Source: Sphingomonas sp. Mn802worker (GTDB taxonomy: Bacteria > Pseudomonadota > Alphaproteobacteria > Sphingomonadales > Sphingomonadaceae). From it: a stretch of DNA of 64,000 nt. The DNA is taken from the NCBI RefSeq assembly GCF_000382485.1, contig NZ_AORY01000004.1, positions 609,685 to 673,684 of the forward strand, in the 5' to 3' direction. Each line of letters starts with the position of its first letter. The stretch's first letter is position 1. Position numbers and translations under genes: made by a program. Below, piece after piece: positions 55,960-63,660 of this stretch. Below the pieces are notes generated by a model that was not told the origin of the DNA, searched no databases, and was given only the letters and a program-made list of their open reading frames with translations.

Positions 55960-55973
55960 CCATCTGCCCACCA
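55960..55973 (+). repeat. 14-base repeat near attL, candidate integrase arm site
   Basis: CCATCTGCCCACCA occurs here, 55 bases inside attL, and again in the same orientation at 63496-63509, 132 bases inside attR. Lambda/P4-type integrases bind arm sites of this kind beside the core. Confidence 0.55.
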
Positions 55974-56137
55974 ACGCTGTCTGCAACAGAATGCACCATC
56001 ACGCGGCATCAATCGGGTTGATCGTCGGTGCGCTATCGAGCCGCTGTTGTAGCGCCGGACGGTTTATCGGCGTGTCTCTCTCGATTCGAAATAGGCGAAA
56101 CGACGCACCGGATTGAGCCGGTCTGATCCAATCCGCT

Positions 56138-56419
56138 TCAATCGTCCACAGGGGCAGCGCCACACTTGGCCAGTTCCTTATCGGATAGGTGGCCAAACTT
56201 CTTGGCTGTCTCGATCCTGTCGGGATAGACCGTCACGTCACGTACTCCGCGACCGTAATGCAGCCCGATCCGATCAGCCATTTGCAAGATGCTTGGTGAT
56301 ACGAACGGATCGGCCACGTGTGCTAGGCACAGCGCCACCTCCGTCATGGGTCGCGACGACGGAACGCTGACCATCTTTGGTGTTTCGACGGCAGCTACAA
56401 GCAAGAGCCATGCGATCAT
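56138..56419 (-). CDS. Small element-encoded protein with possible signal peptide
   Basis: A 93-residue protein beginning MIAWLLLVAAVETPK, a short hydrophobic start without basic residues that could be a weak signal or membrane anchor. The remainder is polar and has two Cys. Unknown family. Last gene of the minus-strand row, nearest to attL. Confidence 0.5.
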   Translation of the reverse strand: MIAWLLLVAAVETPKMVSVPSSRPMTEVALCLAHVADPFVSPSILQMADRIGLHYGRGVRDVTVYPDRIETAKKFGHLSDKELAKCGAAPVDD

Positions 56420-56455
56420 CGTCCACGCCTTTCGAGTCGAGCAAGCGCGATACTG

Positions 56456-56929
56456 TCAGGGATTGTTAGTCAGTCCACGTCGTTTCTGGATGCGACGTTG
56501 GGCCAAATCGATCAATGAGACCCAATCACGAGCAACTGCGCTGGCGTCCTCATCAGGTAGCCATATGCGTAACCAGCGATCCAGGCTGCTAGACTTGCCG
56601 CCGCAGAGTGCTTCGCTTGCCCATGTGGTCGACCGATCGGCTGCAAAGATCATCCGCAGCACCGTCGTACGATTAAACACCAGCACCTCGCGTCGCAGTT
56701 CGTCCACGTGGTGCCGGATCATGTCTGTTTGCTTTGGATCATAGCGGACTGCATGACAGCGATAGGCTATGTCTGTGCGCAAGGCGTCTATTTTCGAAGC
56801 AGCACGCCCCTTCCAAGTCCACCTAGCAAGCGTGAACGGCTCGAATACTGCGTCGCTGTCAAACTCTAGGACGCAGAACGGTTGAGAGACAATGACGCGT
56901 TGCACGCGGCAGAGGTCGGCGTTCTGCAT
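56456..56929 (-). CDS. Hypothetical element protein
   Basis: A 157-residue soluble protein of no recognised family, with several Trp and many Arg residues and a basic C-terminus (RRIQKRRG). ATG 56929 makes an ATGA overlap with the preceding gene; the frame is open to 56950. A function cannot be inferred. Confidence 0.6.
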   Translation of the reverse strand: MQNADLCRVQRVIVSQPFCVLEFDSDAVFEPFTLARWTWKGRAASKIDALRTDIAYRCHAVRYDPKQTDMIRHHVDELRREVLVFNRTTVLRMIFAADRSTTWASEALCGGKSSSLDRWLRIWLPDEDASAVARDWVSLIDLAQRRIQKRRGLTNNP

Positions 56930-57264
56930 CACAATTCCCCTGCTAGGCATTTGCGGTACATTTCAGCCGCGTCGTCCACAGTGGCGGTAAGAGGGATGCC
57001 GACAACTGGTTTGATGTTGAGCGCTTCGGCAACACGCGGCGGCATCGGTGGGAAAACATCATCACCGGCAAGCGCCGCTTCATAGCGCGCTGCCGGATCG
57101 TTCCCGAACCGCTTAAAGGCTATTTGGCGGCACTCGATTTCCCATTCGTCGTGCCAGCGCCGCAGCTTGGGCGACAGATGATGCAGAGCGTACGCGCGTT
57201 CGTCATGTCGTCGCGCTGCCTCCCGGATTGCGCGCAATCGCACCTCGATGCCAACCCGGCTCAT
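56929..57264 (-). CDS. Hypothetical element protein
   Basis: A 111-residue, mostly helical and charged protein (RLRAIREAARRHDERAY, LRRWHDEWEIECRQIAF). No family recognised. It overlaps both neighbours by 4 bases or less, so it is part of one translationally coupled operon. Confidence 0.6.
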   Translation of the reverse strand: MSRVGIEVRLRAIREAARRHDERAYALHHLSPKLRRWHDEWEIECRQIAFKRFGNDPAARYEAALAGDDVFPPMPPRVAEALNIKPVVGIPLTATVDDAAEMYRKCLAGEL

Positions 57265-57668
57265 CGCTTCGTCACCGCGCCGATGATGCCTTCCAGTTCC
57301 TCGACCTGACGCTTGAGTTCTTTCACGTCACTGGCGTCGGCAGCGGTCTTAAATGCCTGACTAAGCCGCGCTGCTTCCTCGGGCGAAATCTCGGACATAG
57401 CGGCCGCGTCGATGATGGCGTTGGGGTCGTTGCTGTCGAGTTCGACTGTTCGACCGCCCTTCGGCAGTGTGTAATCCAACACGTACCGAACGGCGGTCCA
57501 TTCACCCGCCCGAACCTTGTCGCGCAGTTGTGCGACCGCTTCGCTCGAAAGATTTTGCACGGCTTCGAGTGTTGCGCGACCCTTCTTGTTCTTGCTTCCA
57601 GGTTTGCGCCCGCCAAAGCCGGGTAGGAACCTACCATCAGGCGCGCGCCCGGTGTTTGCGTCTATCAT
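57261..57668 (-). CDS. DUF5681-like phage-type protein
   Basis: A 135-residue protein with the N-terminal pattern GRFLPGFGGRKPGSKNKKGR, like the GNPGGRPKGSRNK opening of phage and element proteins of the DUF5681 type, which are often encoded near terminase genes. A C-terminal coiled coil (KELKRQVEELEGI) follows. No terminase large subunit is present, so packaging is not shown. ATG 57668 was preferred to 57701. Confidence 0.55.
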   Translation of the reverse strand: MIDANTGRAPDGRFLPGFGGRKPGSKNKKGRATLEAVQNLSSEAVAQLRDKVRAGEWTAVRYVLDYTLPKGGRTVELDSNDPNAIIDAAAMSEISPEEAARLSQAFKTAADASDVKELKRQVEELEGIIGAVTKR

Positions 57669-57672
57669 CGGC

Positions 57673-57891
57673 TTAACTCCACCGAACCACTGTGCCGCCA
57701 ACGCGGGTCAGCCATTCGGCCACGGGTTGGGTTGGAATGCGGGCGACTAGCGGTGCTGGCATTCCACGCCGGCGCCAGTTGTGAGCGGTGGCACGGGTGA
57801 TGCCGAGCGCGTCCCATAACTCGCCCGGCTTCATGCTGCCGGCCCGGAGCGTCACTACGTCCGGGATGGCCAGCGCACAGGACGCGTTCAC
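57673..57891 (-). CDS. Small helix-turn-helix protein
   Basis: A 72-residue protein with a probable helix-turn-helix, LWDALGITRATAHNWRRRG (about residues 25-43), similar to short Cro- or MerR-like DNA binders. It begins with GTG at 57891 overlapping the previous stop as GTGA; an internal ATG gives a shorter version. Possibly a regulator of the element operon. Confidence 0.55.
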   Translation of the reverse strand: MNASCALAIPDVVTLRAGSMKPGELWDALGITRATAHNWRRRGMPAPLVARIPTQPVAEWLTRVGGTVVRWS

Positions 57892-58613
57892 GGTTGCACC
57901 CGCTCAAGAACGGCTGCCAGCGGCAAATTGAACGCTGTCGCCAGGTACGCGACGATAGACCGCAGCGCCTGTTCGTCGCCGGCACTGCGCTCGCCTCGTT
58001 CGCGATGCCGATCAAGCACTGCGGCGGCTGCCTGCTGCACAGCTACGTGGTCAACGCCGGTTGCGAGCAAGTCGCCCGTCACGGACGGCATGGCTGGATA
58101 GTTGCCAGCCAGCCCCACACGCTCCGCAAAGTTCAATTGCAGGTAACGCTCGTCGGCCGGTCCGCGCAGTTCTGGTGCAAGGTTGGCCAGATCGGGTGCG
58201 GCAACGATGGCGGCAAGTTCGCGCAGGTCGGCCACGGTGATGCGCGCCGCCTGTTCAGCCGGGCTAAGCGAACGATAGACGTTCCGCCATTCACCATCGT
58301 TGCGGGTGTCCGCGATCGACGGTGCGCGCTCGCGGGCGTTGCGATCGGCCGTTTCATATTCCCGTTTGCGGGTCAGCAACGCCCCGTACGTGTTGCTAGT
58401 GGCGACAATGGCAGCACGGCCAGCGGTCGAGTTCATCAACGCGGCCGGGATCGCCTCGGGCTTCATGACGATGGAAAGCTGATTGTGTTCGTTCGTCAGC
58501 GCCTCAAATGCGCCGATCGTCTGCGCGTACGCCGGATCGTCGGGCAGGAAAGCGTTCGTATCGTCCACACCTGCGACAACGCCTCGATCGTTCCTGTTGA
58601 AAGTCGGCGCCAT
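57888..58613 (-). CDS. Hypothetical element protein
   Basis: A 241-residue soluble, Ala-rich helical protein with no recognised family. It is the first gene after the palindromic site on the minus strand. ATG 58613 has GGAG 9 bases before it; TTG 58619 is an alternative with poorer spacing. It starts the run of six genes reaching attL. Confidence 0.6.
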   Translation of the reverse strand: MAPTFNRNDRGVVAGVDDTNAFLPDDPAYAQTIGAFEALTNEHNQLSIVMKPEAIPAALMNSTAGRAAIVATSNTYGALLTRKREYETADRNARERAPSIADTRNDGEWRNVYRSLSPAEQAARITVADLRELAAIVAAPDLANLAPELRGPADERYLQLNFAERVGLAGNYPAMPSVTGDLLATGVDHVAVQQAAAAVLDRHRERGERSAGDEQALRSIVAYLATAFNLPLAAVLERVQP

Positions 58614-58737
58614 GTTCAATTACTCCGCTAATCCTTAACAATTCAAGGATCGGTTTTGACGGGTAGTAGGTCAAGTCGCCATCAAACAATAAGTCTGACA
58701 GTGACATAAACAACTCCATAGAAAACAAACTACATAG

Positions 58738-58868
58738 AACAGGCGGAACAGCTAGAACAGCAAATCCAGAAACCCTACAGGCCGGAATACTTATGCATGA
58801 ATAAGTGTATAGCTTCATTTCGTTTATGGGGTTTCGTGAAACGGTGTTCTAGCTGTTCCGCCTGTTCC
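58738..58868. repeat. 131-base interrupted palindrome with GAACAG repeats; candidate origin or operator
   Basis: Outer arms 58738-58760 and 58846-58868 are perfect 23-base inverted repeats. Each arm holds three GAACA boxes every 9 bases (GAACAGGCG, GAACAGCTA, GAACA). A second pair, GAAACCC (58770-58776) and GGGTTTC (58830-58836), shares the same centre at 58803. An inner ACTTAT/ATAAGT pair lies at 58790-58807. The site is AT-richer than its surroundings. It starts 3 bases after the primase gene ends. P4-type origins use iterons with a GAACA core. Confidence 0.8.
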
Positions 58869-58870
58869 GC

Positions 58871-61195
58871 TTAGCCATTTTGACGATGAGCAAACCTTGC
58901 GCCTTCCACCGCCGCCCGCACCTGTGAACGTCCGATCGTCGTCAGGTCGTCAGGCGTGAGATGGCCCCGCACGATCAGCGGTCGTTCCCAGCGGCCCACC
59001 ACCTTGAAGCGGTCGCCGGTTCGCATACCCGCACGCGTTGCCTCGTGCCTGCACCAATCCTCCGATTTGGCGTCGTCGGCCACGTAACGATGCAGATCGG
59101 ACACGAAGGCTAAGTCGCCCGGCCACTCGGTTTGAAACTGACGCACCGCATCCTCCGCATCGGTGACAAGAGAGGCGAGCGCCTTTGCCTTGGCCGCGCT
59201 CATGGGCGCGTGTTCGTGCGGGTTGAAGCCATGCAGCGATAGCGTGGCCAAGTAGTGCTGTACCGATGCGATAAACGCCGGATCGTCCATGTCGTCGTGC
59301 AGCCGTGCGTACCAATCGGCCGACGCGCATTCGGACGGGTTTTCGATGACAATGATGCGACGATCAGAGTTGTCGAACGGCAGTGCGTCGGGATGGTTCG
59401 AGAACATTAGCCATCGACAGCAATTCTTCTCGACCGACTGTGCGCCGTATTTCGGGTTCAGGTGCCGATATTCCTCGGTGACCTTGGATTTGAGTTGTTC
59501 GGCTTTGGTCCATCGTTCCCGGCTGTTGCCTTCCCGCACTTCGTCCACGGTGGCGAGCAGCTTCATCGATAGCCGGCCATTGTAGGCGCCGAACAGCGTG
59601 TCGGCTGACACGTTGGCAGCGACATAACCGCGCAACACCCGCGTCAGGATGCTGGCCAACGTGCCGCGCCCCGTGCCGGTTTTCGGGGTGAACATCAGGT
59701 ATGCGGTGTGCGGCAGTTCGCCCGGATGCTGCACAATGTGCGCGAGCCATTGCGTGAACCGGATGCGCTCGGCTTCGATCGGCACGAGGTATGCGAGGTG
59801 CTGCACAAACGGTTGTACCCGATCCTGCCAGTTGGGCGGCGGATCGAACACCGTGGGCGGCGTCCACAGGTTGAATGCCCTGTCACCCGCCTGTGCCCGT
59901 TCGGGTGAGCGGCAAAACTCGCCCGCTCCGGGCACCCACGCCACCACGTCTGCACTGCGACGATCGCGGCTGGCCAGCCATGCGCCAATAACCGGCACCT
60001 CTTTGATGAGCGGCGCGCCCCACTTGTCCAGCTTGCCCGTGTCGATCGAGTGTTTCGAGGCTGCCCACTCGTTCACGGCGTCGGCTTTGGACCGCATACG
60101 TTTCGAGCGGCGCGAGACGACAAGCGACCCGCTACCAACGAACACGAGGTCGGCCGTTGCCTGTTCCAGCGTCAGCAGCTCCGGGAAGGCGTCCGCTGCC
60201 AGATCGTCGCCAATGCGCTCATCATCGCGCAGCCGTTGCGCCCGGCTGTAGAACGGCCGGTGTGGATCGTTGATGGCCTTGGCGATGGCCAGCCGCGCTT
60301 TTCGTTCGTCGTCGCGCCACAGACCCGAGCGTTGGAACAGGCGCAACATGCGCGCGGGGTTGCAGCCGGTCCACCATGCGAGCGCGTTGCACATGGCCAG
60401 GTCAGCGCTGCTATGGTCGAAGGGGCGCGCTTCGTCGGGCCAGAACTGCCCTAGCGTGGGCGAGGCTTCCCACAGGTCCGAGAACGATACGCGGGCGCCA
60501 AGCGAGGCCATCGGCGTGCGCCGGCCCATAGCCTGCCGTATTAGCGTGTCGTCGCCGGCGGGTCCGTCATATCCTTCGCGGGGCTGGTCCACCCATTCGA
60601 CCGCCGCAAAGTCGGACAGGCGTTCGACGTTGGGCACCCATGCGGCAAGCTGATCGGTCCAGTCGGCCACGGGTTCGCCGGTCCATCCGTTACCGCCTAT
60701 GGCCATGAAGCGCGCCGATGCGTAGCACTCGTGCTTGTTACCGGCGACATCGCCCCACTTGCGGCGTTTGTCGGCCAACCGCGTTGGATCGGACAGGATA
60801 CCAACGCCGTGCAGCCCTTTGCCCGACTGCGACACCTCCCATGCGCCTTGCAGCGCTTGGACGATCGACATAGCATGATCGGTGTAGGTGCCTGTCGCCG
60901 GATCGCGGCAGTCGTCCAGGTCCACGAATACGAACGGGTCGTCGGCGGTAAACACGAAGCCGACACCAGCATAACTGCCGCTCGCGAGGGCAGCACATGC
61001 GGTCAGGTAATCCGCCCACGTGGTCGGGTCGGTCGGATCGGCTCGTTGGCCCGTCATCGGATTGTACGGCACCTTGCGAGGCTTCGGCTCTCCCGGCCGC
61101 TGTTCCTTTCGCCATGTGACGAACTGCGGGTACGGCATCAACGCGGCCGGCACGGCCACAGGTTGCGCCGCGATGGCGGCAGCGATATTATCCAT
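58871..61195 (-). CDS. Primase-polymerase/SF3 helicase replication protein
   Basis: A 774-residue protein with an archaeo-eukaryotic primase-type N-terminal domain (about residues 20-200): VFVDLDD (Asp92, Asp94) and SGKGLHG (His129). A C-terminal helicase domain (about 460-680) of DUF5906/SF3 type follows, with the nucleotide loop TPKTGTGRGT (503-512), a Walker-B-like LLATVDEV and a sensor region SNHPDALPF. This layout resembles the NrS-1 phage primase-polymerase. It should open and prime replication of the element. Confidence 0.82.
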   Translation of the reverse strand: MDNIAAAIAAQPVAVPAALMPYPQFVTWRKEQRPGEPKPRKVPYNPMTGQRADPTDPTTWADYLTACAALASGSYAGVGFVFTADDPFVFVDLDDCRDPATGTYTDHAMSIVQALQGAWEVSQSGKGLHGVGILSDPTRLADKRRKWGDVAGNKHECYASARFMAIGGNGWTGEPVADWTDQLAAWVPNVERLSDFAAVEWVDQPREGYDGPAGDDTLIRQAMGRRTPMASLGARVSFSDLWEASPTLGQFWPDEARPFDHSSADLAMCNALAWWTGCNPARMLRLFQRSGLWRDDERKARLAIAKAINDPHRPFYSRAQRLRDDERIGDDLAADAFPELLTLEQATADLVFVGSGSLVVSRRSKRMRSKADAVNEWAASKHSIDTGKLDKWGAPLIKEVPVIGAWLASRDRRSADVVAWVPGAGEFCRSPERAQAGDRAFNLWTPPTVFDPPPNWQDRVQPFVQHLAYLVPIEAERIRFTQWLAHIVQHPGELPHTAYLMFTPKTGTGRGTLASILTRVLRGYVAANVSADTLFGAYNGRLSMKLLATVDEVREGNSRERWTKAEQLKSKVTEEYRHLNPKYGAQSVEKNCCRWLMFSNHPDALPFDNSDRRIIVIENPSECASADWYARLHDDMDDPAFIASVQHYLATLSLHGFNPHEHAPMSAAKAKALASLVTDAEDAVRQFQTEWPGDLAFVSDLHRYVADDAKSEDWCRHEATRAGMRTGDRFKVVGRWERPLIVRGHLTPDDLTTIGRSQVRAAVEGARFAHRQNG

Positions 61196-61248
61196 GCGTC
61201 AAGTCTCCCGCCCGGCGCGCCCTGCACGGCGTGGCCGGGCGTGTTGTT

Positions 61249-61443
61249 TCAGGCGAGGTCGTCTGCGCTGGCGCGGCTACGGCTTTCCCACTCGACCAAT
61301 TCGGCCACTGCCCAGCGTTTGATGCCGGACGGTAAGACGATCGGGAGCGGAAATTCGCGTTGTTCGCGAATCCAGCGGTAGATGCTGTGCTTGGAGGTCG
61401 CGTAGCGCGCGGCTACGCCGTCGATGGGAAGAAATTGGCCCAT
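61249..61443 (-). CDS. AlpA-like regulator/excisionase
   Basis: A 64-residue winged-helix protein: AARYATSKHSIYRWIREQ, FPLPIVL, and KRWAVAELVEWE are the AlpA/MerR-like pattern. In P4-like elements AlpA controls integrase expression and excision. It lies 53 bases upstream of the primase gene. ATG 61443 chosen over 61488. Confidence 0.85.
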   Translation of the reverse strand: MGQFLPIDGVAARYATSKHSIYRWIREQREFPLPIVLPSGIKRWAVAELVEWESRSRASADDLA

Positions 61444-61631
61444 TATGTGGCCCCTCGGATCGGATGATTGCGGGGGAACGTGCGGCATCCACCTGCCACG
61501 CTACCGGTCTTCCTCCGGCTTTGGTCATCCAACCCTACGCCTCCGGGTATCCTCCCTCGGGCCTGCTATGCCGTAGCATCGCGGTACAAGTTGTGGCACG
61601 TTTTCGGTTCTGTCAAGCCAAGGATCGCAGC

Positions 61632-62231
61632 GTGATCAAAGATAGAGCTGAACTGATAACGAAGGTGAAATCAGCCAATTCTCTGATTCAGGAAATTACA
61701 GACTATTTAGGCAAGAACGGCGATTCACGAGGCTTCGGCCGCCTTCGGTTTCCCCGAGGCTTTATCCGAACAGCAATTGAACACAGATCAAAGTTGACGT
61801 TTGTTGAAGACGTGAATCTTAAGGCGAATCTCAGCTACGCATTGATGACGCATGATGTGCTAAGGTGGATGGTGTTCAACACCGACATTTCGGGGCAAGC
61901 GCGGGAAATGCTCATCAAGGAAGCTGTCTGCATTCTCGGTAACATATGCGACAGCATAAGCATATTTCCATCTGAATACGGCTTAGGTAAGGGTTCCAGT
62001 TTCGCCAAACGAATGGATAAGTTGAAACAATTAGATGTGATTAAAGAAGCTGACCACAGCAATCTAAACTGGTTGTGGGATAAGAGGAACCAAGAGCACA
62101 TCCACCGCAATGATTTCCGCGAATGGTCACACTACGAAGACGGAGATTGGTACAGGTCCGTGAGGGCCTATCATAAACTTCGAGATGGCTTAAAGGTATG
62201 GATAGACGCTAGGAAAAACGTAGCTGAGTGA
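61632..62231 (+). CDS. Possible HEPN-domain protein, cargo gene
   Basis: A 199-residue helical protein, the only plus-strand gene in the element, with AT-rich codons unlike its neighbours, which points to separate transfer. Near residue 150 it reads NLNWLWDKRNQEHIH: an RNx4H arrangement (Arg then His six residues on) like the catalytic Rx4-6H of HEPN ribonucleases found in toxin and phage-defence systems. GTG 61632 with AAGGA upstream is the likely start; the open frame extends back to 61464 without a site. It overlaps the integrase end by 23 bases. No antitoxin is seen. Confidence 0.6.
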   Translation: MIKDRAELITKVKSANSLIQEITDYLGKNGDSRGFGRLRFPRGFIRTAIEHRSKLTFVEDVNLKANLSYALMTHDVLRWMVFNTDISGQAREMLIKEAVCILGNICDSISIFPSEYGLGKGSSFAKRMDKLKQLDVIKEADHSNLNWLWDKRNQEHIHRNDFREWSHYEDGDWYRSVRAYHKLRDGLKVWIDARKNVAE

Positions 62232-63489
62232 CATTGTCAACGTTGCGCGACAGATAGTCAGCCCATGCAGTCATCAGTTTGACACGAGGCGGCAGGTGCG
62301 TTCCGCGCTGATATGCCGCCTCCGTTTTGTCCTTCAACTGGTGTGCAAGCGCGTGTTCAATCACCTCGCGCGGCGCTGCGTGTGTCTCGCCTCCCCAATC
62401 ACGAAATGTGCTGCGAAACCCGTGGACGGTTAGGTCGCTGCGATCCATGCGCTTTAACACCGCTGCTAGGGTCATGTCGGACAACGGCTTGTCCGGCTTA
62501 GTGCCGGGGAACACCAACCCTGCACGCTTGGCTTCCTCCGTGGGCGTCAGGATCGCCAGCGCGGCGTCAGACAGCGGCACGACGTGTTCCTTGCCTGCCT
62601 TCATGCGATCGGCCGGGATTGTCCAGGTTGCCCGCTCAACATCGATTTCAGACCAGTCGGCGTTGCGGACCTCGCCCGACCGTGTGGCCGTCAGAATGGC
62701 AAATTCGAGCGCCTGAGCCGCCGTGCCACTACGCCCACGCAGGTCAGTCAGGAACGCGGGAGCCTCGCTGTAGGGCAGCGCCGCGTGATGCTTGACCCGC
62801 TTTGCCTCCTTTGGCGGCTTGGGCAAAATCGGGAGCAGCCCTTCACGCGCGGCGGGATTGTCGGTCCGATGATCGCGAGCAATGGCATAGGCAAACACCG
62901 CTTCGATGCGTTGCCGGACCCGCGTGGCCGTCTCGTGCCGAGCAATCCATAGCCTTTCCCCATCTGCGCGTTCGACAGGCTGTATAAGCACCTTTTCAAC
63001 GGTGCTGCGGTCGATCGTCGCCACCGGCTTACTGCCGATCATTGGATAAACCCACGTGGCTAGCGTCGATTCCCATTGCGCCTTGTGCTTCGCGTTCTTC
63101 CATCCGTCTCGGTTGTTCAGCAGGAACGCCTCGGCCAATTCCTTGAAGGTAGCCGGTCGATCCTGTCCCTTTCGTTCGGCTACAGGGTCGTTGCCCGCCT
63201 TGATGTCAGCGGCCATCTTTCGGGCTTGTGCCAGCGTGGTCGAACGCTTCGGATCGCTCGGACTATACGGGCCTAGCCCACGCTCCATGCGCTTGCCGCC
63301 CTGCACGATACGGTAAATCCATGACGACGAACCGGCCGGCGTCACTTGGAGCATCAAACCAGCCGGACGCCCGCCCACAGGTATGCGGGTTGAGTGGCGT
63401 TGGCCCGATCCAGCCATTGTTTCGACGGCCGACTTTATCCGGGCGTCTAGTTCCTTTTGGCCCAACTCCCGAGCGACTACCGGCATCAT
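62209..63489 (-). CDS. int: P4-type tyrosine integrase
   Basis: A 426-residue recombinase: N-terminal arm-binding DUF4102-like domain (about residues 1-100, with GLGPYSPSD), a core-binding domain (about 110-205) and a catalytic domain with Arg270, His356-x-x-Arg359, His383 and Tyr393. It should insert the element at the tRNA-Ser 3' end. It is next to attR and reads inward, as in most such elements. ATG 63486 is an alternative start. Confidence 0.94.
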   Translation of the reverse strand: MMPVVARELGQKELDARIKSAVETMAGSGQRHSTRIPVGGRPAGLMLQVTPAGSSSWIYRIVQGGKRMERGLGPYSPSDPKRSTTLAQARKMAADIKAGNDPVAERKGQDRPATFKELAEAFLLNNRDGWKNAKHKAQWESTLATWVYPMIGSKPVATIDRSTVEKVLIQPVERADGERLWIARHETATRVRQRIEAVFAYAIARDHRTDNPAAREGLLPILPKPPKEAKRVKHHAALPYSEAPAFLTDLRGRSGTAAQALEFAILTATRSGEVRNADWSEIDVERATWTIPADRMKAGKEHVVPLSDAALAILTPTEEAKRAGLVFPGTKPDKPLSDMTLAAVLKRMDRSDLTVHGFRSTFRDWGGETHAAPREVIEHALAHQLKDKTEAAYQRGTHLPPRVKLMTAWADYLSRNVDNVTQLRFS

Positions 63490-63495
63490 CTATCC

Positions 63496-63509
63496 CCATC
63501 TGCCCACCA
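63496..63509 (+). repeat. 14-base repeat near attR, candidate integrase arm site
   Basis: CCATCTGCCCACCA, identical to 55960-55973, just upstream of the integrase start. Integrase bound here could also repress its own gene. Confidence 0.55.
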
Positions 63510-63640
63510 TAAATTGATGCAGCACGTCGCACCGGAATGCAACAGGATGAGAAATTCCGGAGGGAAAAAGCACGCAAAACTCCCGGTTTCAGGTCATATC
63601 CGGGCGACACGGGCGGGGGAGGGGGGTCTTTTGTGGCGGA

Positions 63641-63660
63641 CACCCTCTCCGCCATGGTTC
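63641..63660 (+). repeat. attR: right attachment repeat
   Basis: CACCCTCTCCGCCA, then T, then GGTTC: repeat of the tRNA-Ser 3' end, matching 55886-55905 in 19 of 20 bases. Chromosomal sequence resumes after it. Confidence 0.88.

Noticed and set aside
55999..56196. A 65-codon minus-strand frame near attL
   Set aside because: It overlaps the gene at 56138-56419 and has no ribosome binding site or recognisable feature.
57261..57668. Small terminase subunit
   Set aside because: Only the DUF5681-like opening is seen, and no large terminase or cos/pac-like site is present, so a packaging role is not claimed.
58504..58818. A 104-codon minus-strand frame running through the palindrome region
   Set aside because: It overlaps the start of the better supported gene at 57888-58613 by more than 100 bases and becomes Arg/Cys-rich there. 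The codons across the palindrome are constrained by symmetry rather than by protein.
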